DNA of 32,682 nucleotides, from NCBI GenBank assembly GCA_947173945.1, contig CAMWGV010000030.1:1-32682 (forward strand), in the 5' to 3' direction. The notes beneath the pieces were generated by a model. It did not search any database, was not told where the DNA came from, and saw only the letters and a list, made by a program, of their open reading frames with translations. Each line of letters begins with the position of its first letter. Within the stretch, counting starts at the first letter, position 1. This document shows positions 17,332 through 24,067 of the stretch, in pieces. Origin of the DNA: an uncultured Lachnospiraceae bacterium. Lineage in GTDB: Bacteria > Bacillota > Clostridia > Lachnospirales > Lachnospiraceae. The position numbers were made by a program, and so were the translations under genes.

Positions 17332-18088
17332 TGCTCTTCCTCCACAGGGTTACAATAAAACCGTCAATATTATTGCCCGAAATCTGATAAACAGCTCCAT
17401 TTGGTATTTCAATAAGCGTCTCGTCTGTTCCTTTTGGAACATAATATACTTCAATCCTTGCACCTGAAGATGTCATATACGAAAATTTACAGGAGGATGT
17501 GTAATTTTTTATAAACTCAATATATTCCTCAAGGGAAAGTCCCAACTCGGTAATAATTTTTGAATGGGGATAGCCAACATACCGGAAATGCCACGGTTCA
17601 TGGGAAATACCTGTTATTTTTTCCTTCTCCCTGGTATAACGCTGAATAAACCCATACTGCGGAGCCACCTTTCTGAATTCATCACATATTCCCTTATATG
17701 GAAAATCCGGACATATAAAGTCGATATTCTCCTTGTTAAGTCCAAGGTCAATCGCCTGCCCTGTTTCATGCTCACTATGACTTGGCAGTGCAACATATTT
17801 TCTTGTAAACTCCTCCCCATTTTCTATCAGAGAATCGTTATATATGCCTGTCTGTTCTTCCTCGGAACGGTAACCACTTACAGGAACGATGGAAGCCTCC
17901 GCACCTATTTTTTCCAAAATAAACTGTAGAATATTGGCTGCATTTTTCTTAAGCCTAATATTAGGAAAGCGGGAATCAACAGGAATTTGCCCTTCTGTAT
18001 CCTTCTCTTTGTATGGGTAATCTGCATTCACTAGAAGTAATGTACCTTTATATATTTTTTCATTATCTATTTTTATAGTTTTCATCAT
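17324..18088 (-). CDS. vanXY: VanXY-type D,D-dipeptidase/D,D-carboxypeptidase, 254 aa
   Basis: Removes normal D-Ala-ending precursors by hydrolysing D-Ala-D-Ala and the terminal D-Ala of pentapeptide. It is a zinc M15B-type peptidase: SEHETGQAIDLG carries ligands His107 and Asp114, and HEPWHFRYVG carries the base Glu164 and ligand His167; Arg74 in SGYRS fits the substrate-binding arginine. No signal peptide or N-terminal anchor is seen, so it acts in the cytoplasm as VanXY enzymes do, unlike membrane VanY. The C-terminal 60 residues are a small extra domain. The gene begins at tandem ATG codons, with the first ATG sharing one base with the vanG stop. An alternative is a VanY-like carboxypeptidase only; gene order favours VanXY. 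Confidence 0.88.
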   Translation of the reverse strand: MMKTIKIDNEKIYKGTLLLVNADYPYKEKDTEGQIPVDSRFPNIRLKKNAANILQFILEKIGAEASIVPVSGYRSEEEQTGIYNDSLIENGEEFTRKYVALPSHSEHETGQAIDLGLNKENIDFICPDFPYKGICDEFRKVAPQYGFIQRYTREKEKITGISHEPWHFRYVGYPHSKIITELGLSLEEYIEFIKNYTSSCKFSYMTSSGARIEVYYVPKGTDETLIEIPNGAVYQISGNNIDGFIVTLWRKSNE

Positions 18089-19134
18089 TAAATGTACAGG
18101 CTTATCAGCTTGTCCAGCATATCGGAAAATGAAAGCCCTACTCCTTTCATCATATTCGGATAACGGCTATGGGACGTAAAGCCTGGGATTGTATTCACCT
18201 CATTAAAAACGATTTCTCCCGATTTGGTATAAAACATGTCTACCCTTGCAAAGCCCGAACACCCCAAAGCCTTGTATATGGCGGTTGCTGTATCCTGTAT
18301 CCGTTTTTCAGTATCTTGATCAATCCTTGCAGGCATATATATCCTTGATGTTTTCAATGTATACTTTTCCGTATAATCAAAGAAGCCGCCTGACAGCTCA
18401 ATTTCATCAACTCTTCCGCAGGTAAGCTCATCAATACCAAGAATTGCACATCCAACCTCAAATCCATCAATTGCTTCCTCCGCTATCACTTCACTGTCAT
18501 GACAAAACGCTGTCTCAATGGCAGTATCTAATTCCTCTGCAGAATTTACCTTAGTGATTCCGAATGATGATCCTGCACGTACCGGTTTTACGAAAACAGG
18601 ATATGTAAGTTCCTCCTCTATTCTTCTCTTTGCATCCGGAAGCTCATAGCTTTTAAATGTTACCGCTTTTGGCACTGATACCCCCATAAGCTCAACCAGC
18701 TTATGCGCTCTGTCCTTATCCATACATATAGCCGAAGCAAGTGTATTACAGCCCACAACAGGAATATCAGCCATCTCAAATAAGCCCTGAAGGGTTCCAT
18801 CCTCCCCATTCTTTCCATGCAATACTGGAAAAACCAAATCCACCTTAACTATATTAAAGCTTCCATCATAAATCTCCAAAAAGCCTTTCACAGACGGATT
18901 TGGAGAAACAACTATCGGACGCAGCATTTCACCGTCATCTGCCCATGTGTCATCTGCTATGCTTTCATATTTTCCCAAGTACCAATACCAGCTCCCATCC
19001 CTCGTAATTCCAACTGGAATAACCTGAAACTTATTCGTATCAATATTATTCAGCACGGAGTATACTGATTGTAATGACACCTCGTACTCTGTAGAGTTTC
19101 CTCCGAAAATAACCGCAATTTTTTTCTTTTGCAT
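18088..19134 (-). CDS. vanG: VanG-type D-alanine--D-serine ligase, 348 aa
   Basis: ATP-grasp ligase that joins D-Ala to D-Ser to make peptidoglycan ends with low vancomycin affinity. Motifs are IFGGNSTEYEVSL (9-21), PVLHGKNGEDGTLQG, the ATP-grasp PVFVKPVRAGSSFG (179-192), and the omega-loop DYTEKYTLKTSRIYMP (253-268). The EKYTLKTS form is typical of VanG-like D-Ser ligases; D-Ala ligases and VanA-type ligases differ there. Metal-binding residues lie in VDMFYTKSGEIVFNEVNTIPGFT (split only in part here). I chose ATG 19134 with AAAGG upstream; in-frame TTG and GTG codons at 19140 and 19143 are alternatives. Its own promoter region lies at 19192-19253 after a terminator that isolates it from vanS. 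Confidence 0.92.
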   Translation of the reverse strand: MQKKKIAVIFGGNSTEYEVSLQSVYSVLNNIDTNKFQVIPVGITRDGSWYWYLGKYESIADDTWADDGEMLRPIVVSPNPSVKGFLEIYDGSFNIVKVDLVFPVLHGKNGEDGTLQGLFEMADIPVVGCNTLASAICMDKDRAHKLVELMGVSVPKAVTFKSYELPDAKRRIEEELTYPVFVKPVRAGSSFGITKVNSAEELDTAIETAFCHDSEVIAEEAIDGFEVGCAILGIDELTCGRVDEIELSGGFFDYTEKYTLKTSRIYMPARIDQDTEKRIQDTATAIYKALGCSGFARVDMFYTKSGEIVFNEVNTIPGFTSHSRYPNMMKGVGLSFSDMLDKLISLYI

Positions 19135-19191
19135 TTTCAACACACCTTTCTTTCACTTTCATACTCAGGCAAACGTTCTTTCTGATTTCTG

Positions 19192-19253
19192 TTATCAATA
19201 TAACAACAGGAAATTTCGAATACCACTTACAGCTTTTGTAAGGTTTGTCTTAC
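19192..19253 (-). promoter_or_regulatory. Probable VanR-responsive promoter of vanG-vanXY-vanT
   Basis: The gap holds three evenly spaced five-base elements on the plus strand: CTTAC at 19226-19230, its complement GTAAG at 19238-19242, and CTTAC at 19249-19253. The outer two are 23 bases apart, about two helical turns, as expected for tandem OmpR-family regulator sites. On the minus strand a TATATT -10-like box lies at 19202-19197 with no good -35, which fits an activated promoter. Binding by VanR is inference from position and spacing. Confidence 0.5.
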
Positions 19254-19269
19254 CATTTTCCTGCATCAA

Positions 19270-19319
19270 CAAAAAAAACACTCCTGTTATGTACTAAATT
19301 GTACCAATAACAGGAGTGT
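19270..19319 (-). terminator. Intrinsic terminator between vanS and vanG
   Basis: A 13-bp perfect stem (ACACTCCTGTTAT at 19278-19290 with ATAACAGGAGTGT at 19307-19319) encloses an inner GTAC/GTAC stem. On the minus strand it is followed by eight T residues from the A-run at 19271-19278. It should end vanR-vanS transcripts before the resistance genes, so these need their own promoter. Confidence 0.88.
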
Positions 19320-19369
19320 CATTTATTTGTTTCCCCACAAAGTATTCAGTTTTTTTCCTACGGAATTTC

Positions 19370-20527
19370 TTACGATTTTCCTACGGTCAAAGGAAGTGTC
19401 ACCATAAATTCAGTAATCTCATCTTCACTTTTTGCACTTATTGTACCACCGTGAAGCTCAACAATTTGTTTTGCAATGGCAAGTCCCAGCCCTGCACCTC
19501 CGCTTCTTGTGCCTCTTGAGGAATCCAGTCTGTAAAACTGCTCAAATATTCTTTCTAATTTTTCCTCTGGAATTGTATCTCCTCTGTTCAGGAATTTTAA
19601 TATCAGCATATCCTCCTGACAGCTTGCATGAATGCATATTTCAGTATCATTATAACTGTAAATAACTGCATTTCTGAGCAAATTATCAAAGACACGCTGA
19701 ATTTTGTCGGCATCACACTGCATCATAACATCATTTTCAATCTCAAGCCTGCACAAATTATTTTTCTCATCAAGCATAGGCTTAAATTCAAATATAAGCT
19801 GCTCTAACAGACGCGTTAAGTTTATCCTGCTGTACTGCAACGTTATGTTTGATAAATTGAACCTTGATATTTCAAAAAACTCATTAATAAGCTCCTCAAG
19901 ACGTTCTGCCTTTTCAAGAGAAACAGACAAATATTTTTGCCTTACCTCCTCAGAAATCTGTCCCTCATCCTTGAGCAGGTTCAGATATCCTATGACAGAA
20001 GCAAGCGGTGTTTTTAAATCATGTGCAAGATACATAATCAAATCATTTTTCCGTTGCTCCGTCTCAATAATATCATTTTTTTGTTTCTCGATCGTATTCT
20101 TGACTGTATTAAGTTTCCTCTCCATAGGAAATAATTCCGCAGACATTGATATTTCTTCGGCATTTCCATTTGCAAGGCTGTCAATTCCCTTGTGAATTTC
20201 ATTAAAGTATTTTGTAAATCTGATAACACAGCTAAATAATGACAGAAAAAATACGACGGCAATCGTGAACAAAATTATAAGGTTTTCATTTCGCCGAATA
20301 GCATAATCATAACTGTCAAGTGCAGACTCATAATCCATTCCAAATATCCTTTGAATTATTCCCACTACCCATTCTGAAAAATGGCCTTTAACCACAAATA
20401 CATATAGGAAATAAAGACCAAATACAGCCACGAACGTAATCACTATGGTACGCAAAATAAACATAGTTTTAAATTGTTTGAAATCAACATTTTTTCTTTT
20501 TGATTTATTTTTCAATTGTATACCCAA
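19370..20527 (-). CDS. vanS: VanS-type sensor histidine kinase, 385 aa
   Basis: Membrane sensor that phosphorylates VanR. Two transmembrane segments (about 25-47 and 83-103) bracket a short extracellular loop of about 35 residues (HFSEWVVGIIQRIFGMDYES), too small for a classical sensor fold and typical of VanS. A HAMP-like linker follows. HisKA has the sequence YLAHDLKTPLASVIGYL with phospho-His 169, and HATPase_c shows N-box DNLLRNAVIYS and GGAGLGLAIAKQIVELHGG. The ORF start overlaps the end of vanR by 23 bases, so the two are translationally coupled. The inducer is presumably a glycopeptide or a wall precursor; this is not visible in the sequence. Confidence 0.9.
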   Translation of the reverse strand: MGIQLKNKSKRKNVDFKQFKTMFILRTIVITFVAVFGLYFLYVFVVKGHFSEWVVGIIQRIFGMDYESALDSYDYAIRRNENLIILFTIAVVFFLSLFSCVIRFTKYFNEIHKGIDSLANGNAEEISMSAELFPMERKLNTVKNTIEKQKNDIIETEQRKNDLIMYLAHDLKTPLASVIGYLNLLKDEGQISEEVRQKYLSVSLEKAERLEELINEFFEISRFNLSNITLQYSRINLTRLLEQLIFEFKPMLDEKNNLCRLEIENDVMMQCDADKIQRVFDNLLRNAVIYSYNDTEICIHASCQEDMLILKFLNRGDTIPEEKLERIFEQFYRLDSSRGTRSGGAGLGLAIAKQIVELHGGTISAKSEDEITEFMVTLPLTVGKS

Positions 20528-21206
20528 CTCCCCATACCGTTTTTATAAATTTCGGTTTTTTTGCCGGCTCATTCATCTTCTCTCTCAGCCTTCCGATATG
20601 AGCCATAACAGTATTATTGTTGTTTAAATATTTTTCACCCCACACAGCCTCAAACAGCTCCTCGGAGGGAACAACAACTCCCTGATGCTCACATAAATAC
20701 CAAAGTATTGAAAACTCAATCGGGGTAAGCTGCAGTTCTTTGCCAAACAGCTCACATTTGTGCTTATCCTTATTAATTATAAGTCCTCTTATATCATATT
20801 CGTGAACCTCAGCATCATTTTTTGCATTTGTGTTGTTATAACGCATATACCTTCGGAGCTGTGTCTTAACTCTGGCAACAACTTCAAGGGGATTAAAGGG
20901 CTTTGTTATGTAATCGTCCGCACCGATTGTGAGCCCCATTATCTTATCACCGTCTTCAACCTTTGCTGTCAGCATTATAATCGGATAATAAAATCTCTCC
21001 CTGATTTTCTGGCAAATATGAAAGCCATCAACATCAGGAAGCATAACATCTAATATGGCTAAATCCAACTCCGTTTCCGCTATACATTTTAATGCATCCG
21101 TTCCATTATAGAATTTGTGCACGATATAACCATCATTTACGAGATATACCTCAATTAAATCGGCTATTTCCTTCTCATCATCTACAACTAAAATGTGTTC
21201 TCCCAT
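20505..21206 (-). CDS. vanR: VanR-type OmpR-family response regulator, 233 aa
   Basis: N-terminal receiver with acidic pocket VVDDEKEIADLI, phospho-Asp53 in LAILDVMLPDVDG and conserved lysine in YITKPFNPLEVVARV. The C-terminal winged helix (about 130-233) holds LTPIEFSILWYLCEH, VWGEKYLNNNNTVMAHIGRLREK and the wing FIKTVWGVGYTIEK. The NNNNTVMAHI helix is a usual VanR feature where other OmpR members have a different recognition helix. The gene is 81 bases after the DUF362 gene's stop and has a GAGG-containing site before ATG. It is expected to activate vanG-vanXY-vanT and perhaps itself. Confidence 0.9.
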   Translation of the reverse strand: MGEHILVVDDEKEIADLIEVYLVNDGYIVHKFYNGTDALKCIAETELDLAILDVMLPDVDGFHICQKIRERFYYPIIMLTAKVEDGDKIMGLTIGADDYITKPFNPLEVVARVKTQLRRYMRYNNTNAKNDAEVHEYDIRGLIINKDKHKCELFGKELQLTPIEFSILWYLCEHQGVVVPSEELFEAVWGEKYLNNNNTVMAHIGRLREKMNEPAKKPKFIKTVWGVGYTIEK

Positions 21207-21287
21207 ATATATTCCTCATTTTGCAAATGTTACACCAGTATTTTGTCCGTCACTTATGGAAAATTTCCAAATAATCGTTACATTCCA

Positions 21288-22172
21288 TTAAATAATTGGG
21301 ATTAAATCGTATTCTGTAGTACCATATCCCAGCTTTGCTGCCGCATCAATCGTATGAGTACCATGAAGTGACTCCACTCTCTGTATAAAATGGTCACGTC
21401 CCGGATCATCTGACTTATAGATTAAATCCATACATGCCCTATCAAGTGCAACAGGGTCAAGAGATGACAAAATTCCGATATCCTTCATGCATGGGTCCTC
21501 TGCTACAGCACAGCAGTCACAGTCTACAGAAAGATTGCACATCATGTTTACAAATGCAATATTTCCCTTGAAATACTCCATAATACTGCCTGCCGCATCT
21601 GCCATTGATTCACAAAATACATCCTGCTCTGCCATATGGTCCCAGACAATTGTCTGATCATTTGTATATCCACCCGAATGGATCAGTGACTTTCCATCAC
21701 TGGACGCACAGCCTATGGAAAGCTGTTTTATCGCTCCGCCGTATCCGCCTGCCGGATGTCCCTTAAAATGTGATAAAACAAGCATGGAATCATAATTAGA
21801 AATATTTTTGCCAACATAATTTTCTTTCAGTACTGTTCCATTTGAAATCGGGAGAACTATGTCAGGGCCCTCGGCATCCAGCAAATCAACATCAAAATAT
21901 TTATTCCAGCCATGTTCCTCAATCAGCTTCCTATGCTTATCTGTAGAATTTCTGGCACCATCATATGCTGTATTACACTCCACAATGGTTCCATTTACCG
22001 CCTCTACCATAGGACGCATAAACTCAGGTCTTAAATAATTCTGATTTCCTTTCTCGCCCGAATGTACCTTAACTGCCACTTTCCCCTTAAGCTCTATTCC
22101 GAGCACGTTATACATCTTAACAACCGCCTCTGGTGTAATTGTTTCCGTAAAATAAACCTTTGCTTTTTCCAT
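21288..22172 (-). CDS. DUF362 domain protein, 294 aa
   Basis: The protein matches the DUF362 family: KVAVKVHSGEKGNQNYLRPEF near the N-terminus, SHFKGHPAGGYGGAIKQLSIGCASS in the middle, and the cysteine-rich closing motif DCDCCAVAEDPCMKDIGIL (residues 217-235) followed by SLDPVALDRACMDL. Cys 212, 218, 220, 221 and 228 could bind an Fe-S cluster or other metal. Many family members carry an additional ferredoxin domain; this one does not. No biochemical function is established for this form. It ends 81 bases before vanR and is preceded by a large inverted-repeat element. Its translation leader is nearly identical to that of the GyrI-like gene at 22533-23165. Confidence 0.82.
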   Translation of the reverse strand: MEKAKVYFTETITPEAVVKMYNVLGIELKGKVAVKVHSGEKGNQNYLRPEFMRPMVEAVNGTIVECNTAYDGARNSTDKHRKLIEEHGWNKYFDVDLLDAEGPDIVLPISNGTVLKENYVGKNISNYDSMLVLSHFKGHPAGGYGGAIKQLSIGCASSDGKSLIHSGGYTNDQTIVWDHMAEQDVFCESMADAAGSIMEYFKGNIAFVNMMCNLSVDCDCCAVAEDPCMKDIGILSSLDPVALDRACMDLIYKSDDPGRDHFIQRVESLHGTHTIDAAAKLGYGTTEYDLIPII

Positions 22173-22196
22173 GTTCTACCCCTTTCAATTTTGAAC
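22170..22196 (-). repeat. Duplicated translation leader, copy 1
   Basis: These 27 bases, which end in the ATG of the DUF362 gene, match 23163-23189 at 25 of 27 positions. They contain the ribosome site AAAGGGG. The two mismatches are at offsets 7 and 19 from the ATG end. The similarity extends beyond what a ribosome site needs. Confidence 0.6.
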
Positions 22197-22202
22197 ATTT
22201 TT

Positions 22203-22409
22203 AGACAATTGCGAAACTTAAGTTTTTGCGAACGTCCGTTGTACAATATAGACAAATCGCCGCTGGGCACGCTTTCGCTACTTGTCGCTCGCAACGGTTC
22301 TAAGCTCGAAAATACCTCGCTAAGTACCGGCGGCTCCAAAGTACCCTGCGTGCGATATTATCTATATTGTACAACTGGCTTATCAAAATAAGGAGTTTCG
22401 CAATCGTCT
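22203..22409. repeat. 207-bp imperfect inverted-repeat element (MITE-like or structured RNA)
   Basis: Outer arms AGACAATTGCGAAACT (22203-22218) and AGTTTCGCAATCGTCT (22394-22409) pair with one mismatch. Inner arms GTTGTACAATATAGA (22238-22252) and TCTATATTGTACAAC (22361-22375) pair perfectly. The central 110 bases are clearly richer in G+C than the flanks and include short repeated GCTTTCGC/GTCGCTCGC-type pieces. No transposase is encoded; the short open frames across it are not convincing. It occupies the region before the DUF362 gene. The element could be a miniature mobile element, a palindromic intergenic repeat, or a structured leader. No second copy is seen in the window. Confidence 0.6.
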
Positions 22410-22454
22410 ATTAAATACTTTCAATCATTATAACAGAAATCTTATAATCGTACA

Positions 22455-22502
22455 TATAAAAATTAAGCTGTGGCAATACGAAAATTTTCTTAATACCACA
22501 GC
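22455..22502 (-). terminator. Intrinsic terminator after the GyrI-like gene
   Basis: On the minus strand GCTGTGG (22502-22496) pairs with CCACAGC (22473-22467), with the self-complementary GAAAATTTTC in the loop, followed by a TTAATTTTTAT tract. It is placed about 30 bases after the stop at 22533. Confidence 0.7.
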
Positions 22503-22532
22503 CTATAATACCAAAACGGTATAACAAATAAA

Positions 22533-23165
22533 TCAATATTTTTTTATCGGATGACGAATTACCGTCCGAAGCTTATCCTCCGCTGCCCTTCTCGGATCAC
22601 TGAGGTATATCTCATGATGCCGCCTTATATCTGAAAAATCCACAACATAGCCTTGTTCACTGACAAAGTCATTCATCATCTGAATCGTCTTTGGTTCAGC
22701 ATCATAGCTTCCAATATGCATACATTGCACACATAATCCCTCAGAATAATTAAAATACTTCACCTTTGAGAAATCCATCTGCTTTTTTTCTGTTGCCTCA
22801 CAAAGTGCCCAATCAAATTCTTCCTTTGTTACAAACTCAGGAAGCCGAATCATGGAAGTCCATTCAAAGTTTTCCTTATGGGTATAGTCAATCACATGAC
22901 CTCCGCTTTGTTTCCACAAGCCTTCAAGGGGTGGCACAACATACGGAAAATAGCCCTCAATTTTGTGTTTTCCCTTATAACTCATTTTAATTGTAAATGC
23001 AATTGCATACAGTAATCCTATGGCCGCCTTGTATTCTCCATCAGGCTCATTTGGGTCTCCCGTTCCATCAACCGCAATATAGTTAATGTTCGGCACATCA
23101 ACTATTACTGGTCTTTTGGGTGGTAAATAAAATTCCTTGTATTCTTTTTTATAATCAAAAGCCAT
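22533..23165 (-). CDS. GyrI-like small-molecule-binding domain protein, 210 aa
   Basis: The sequence fits the GyrI-like/SHS2 family: an N-terminal DYKKEYKEFYLPPKRPVIVDVP strand pair, NYIAVDGTGDPNEPDGEYKAAIGLLYAI, a central KIEGYFPYVVPPLEGLW region and a C-terminal CVQCMHIGSYDAEPKTIQMM with HHEIYLSDPRR near the end. Such proteins bind hydrophobic or drug-like ligands; some have been proposed to hydrolyse cyclopropane or epoxide toxins. No HTH is attached, so it is not a regulator by itself. The ATG follows AAAGGGG within a leader shared with the DUF362 gene. It lies 48 bases after the ACS-like gene and may share its transcript, since no terminator is seen between them. Confidence 0.82.
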   Translation of the reverse strand: MAFDYKKEYKEFYLPPKRPVIVDVPNINYIAVDGTGDPNEPDGEYKAAIGLLYAIAFTIKMSYKGKHKIEGYFPYVVPPLEGLWKQSGGHVIDYTHKENFEWTSMIRLPEFVTKEEFDWALCEATEKKQMDFSKVKYFNYSEGLCVQCMHIGSYDAEPKTIQMMNDFVSEQGYVVDFSDIRRHHEIYLSDPRRAAEDKLRTVIRHPIKKY

Positions 23166-23189
23166 GTTGTACCCCTTTCATTTTTGAAC
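23163..23189 (-). repeat. Duplicated translation leader, copy 2
   Basis: This is the partner of 22170-22196: 27 bases ending in the ATG of the GyrI-like gene, 25 identical. It includes AAAGGGG. The sequence further upstream is not shared between the two genes. Confidence 0.6.
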
Positions 23190-23213
23190 GACATTCATTA
23201 CAGCCTGTATCAT

Positions 23214-23909
23214 TTAACTTTTAGCTTTTTTCATATGCAATTCTTTCATACCCTCAACCTCGTCGCAAATCTCTTTCAGATTGCAGGTCGAGCAATCAAA
23301 CAGAATATTATCAAGGATATGATTAAGCGCCGAGGTGGTGCTTTTTATTTTATCTGCTAGCATCAACAATTCATCAAATTTATCAAACTGTGTAATAAAA
23401 ATAATCTGTACGCTTTTTACAATTGGATTTTTAAGATACTCGTTAATCAGCGAACGGCCCAAATCTGCAAAGCTTATCTTCTTTTTTACTGCTTTTTTGC
23501 TTACACGTAGCTGTTCACGCATACTGAGTGCTGAAGCACGCGTCATAAAGCCGTCAGGGCAATAATTATATCTGACAAGCTCAAGCTCCTTTATTTTATC
23601 AAAGGCTGTATCCTCGTCAATATCCTCAATCTCCAGAAAAACAATTTTGCCATAGGCAGTGTCCTCTTTTATTTCAGGAATATCCTTGCCGTAAAGATAA
23701 GTCGAATTATCAAAACTAATTGTACTTGTCACAGCCATTGTGCTGATACACGGCTTCTGACTGCCGCCAAGCTCATATGCAGTATCCTTCAGTAGCAATA
23801 TCGAGTTTTTATCTCCCTGCTTGAGTACAGATTTTTTATATTTAAAACTATTACTGCATGCTGGCAGAAGATCTCTTATCTGATTAATAAGCTGATTATA
23901 CAGTATCAT
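23214..23909 (-). CDS. Acetyl-CoA synthase (CdhC/AcsB)-like short protein, 231 aa
   Basis: Residues about 125-200 resemble the part of acetyl-CoA synthase just before the A-cluster: MREQLRVSKKAVKKKISFAD, LINEYLKNPIVKSVQIIFIT and a helix with ELLMLADKIKS. In full-length ACS this region leads into a CxxC cluster-binding loop. Here the protein ends soon after a Cys206-x2-Cys209-x5-Cys215 motif followed by DEVEGMKELH, and it lacks the Ni-binding CGC and the rest of the A-cluster domain. It could hold an Fe-S cluster but should not make acetyl-CoA. The family link rests on remembered patterns, not a search. The start overlaps the stop of the 52-aa gene (TAATG). It is the last tightly coupled gene of the CooC/2-HAD cassette, so a structural or electron-transfer role there is likely. 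Confidence 0.65.
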   Translation of the reverse strand: MILYNQLINQIRDLLPACSNSFKYKKSVLKQGDKNSILLLKDTAYELGGSQKPCISTMAVTSTISFDNSTYLYGKDIPEIKEDTAYGKIVFLEIEDIDEDTAFDKIKELELVRYNYCPDGFMTRASALSMREQLRVSKKAVKKKISFADLGRSLINEYLKNPIVKSVQIIFITQFDKFDELLMLADKIKSTTSALNHILDNILFDCSTCNLKEICDEVEGMKELHMKKAKS

Positions 23910-24067
23910 TACAACTTTCTGTCCTTTTCCAGATTATCATAGTGCTTACCAAGCAAATCATAAACCTTACGCACTAATTTCATATCAAGGTTAAAATAAT
24001 AAATACCGAAAGTCAAAACAAAAAGTACTGCAATAATAACTAAAATAATAATTAAAACCTTTAACAT
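23909..24067 (-). CDS. Small single-span membrane protein, 52 aa
   Basis: An ATG directly adjoining the activase stop opens a 52-codon frame whose TAA shares a base with the ATG of the next gene. Residues 2-25 are strongly hydrophobic (VLIIILVIIAVLFVLTFGIYY) and are followed by a positively charged tail with KLVRKVYDLLGKHYDNLEKD, so an N-out/C-in anchor is expected. There are no cysteines. The gene is unlikely to arise by chance because it exactly fills a 157-base gap between two coupled genes in the right frame. It may tether the cassette's proteins to the membrane. I recognise no named family. Confidence 0.8.
   Translation of the reverse strand: MLKVLIIILVIIAVLFVLTFGIYYFNLDMKLVRKVYDLLGKHYDNLEKDRKL

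Noticed and set aside
17324-18088. Membrane VanY carboxypeptidase
   Set aside because: There is no N-terminal signal or anchor, and the position between vanG and vanT is that of vanXY.
18088-19134. Housekeeping D-Ala-D-Ala ligase or VanA/B-type D-Lac ligase
   Set aside because: The EKYTLKTS omega-loop and the adjacent racemase gene point to D-Ser. No vanH-type dehydrogenase is present.
22062-22391. Open frames of 109 aa (plus) and 81 aa (minus) over the inverted-repeat element
   Set aside because: They run through the repeat arms, start inside the DUF362 gene or near it, and show no family motif. They are explained by the element's lower stop-codon density.
23214-23909. Complete acetyl-CoA synthase or carbon monoxide dehydrogenase
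   Set aside because: At 231 aa it is far too short and lacks the CGC Ni motif and the C-terminal domain.
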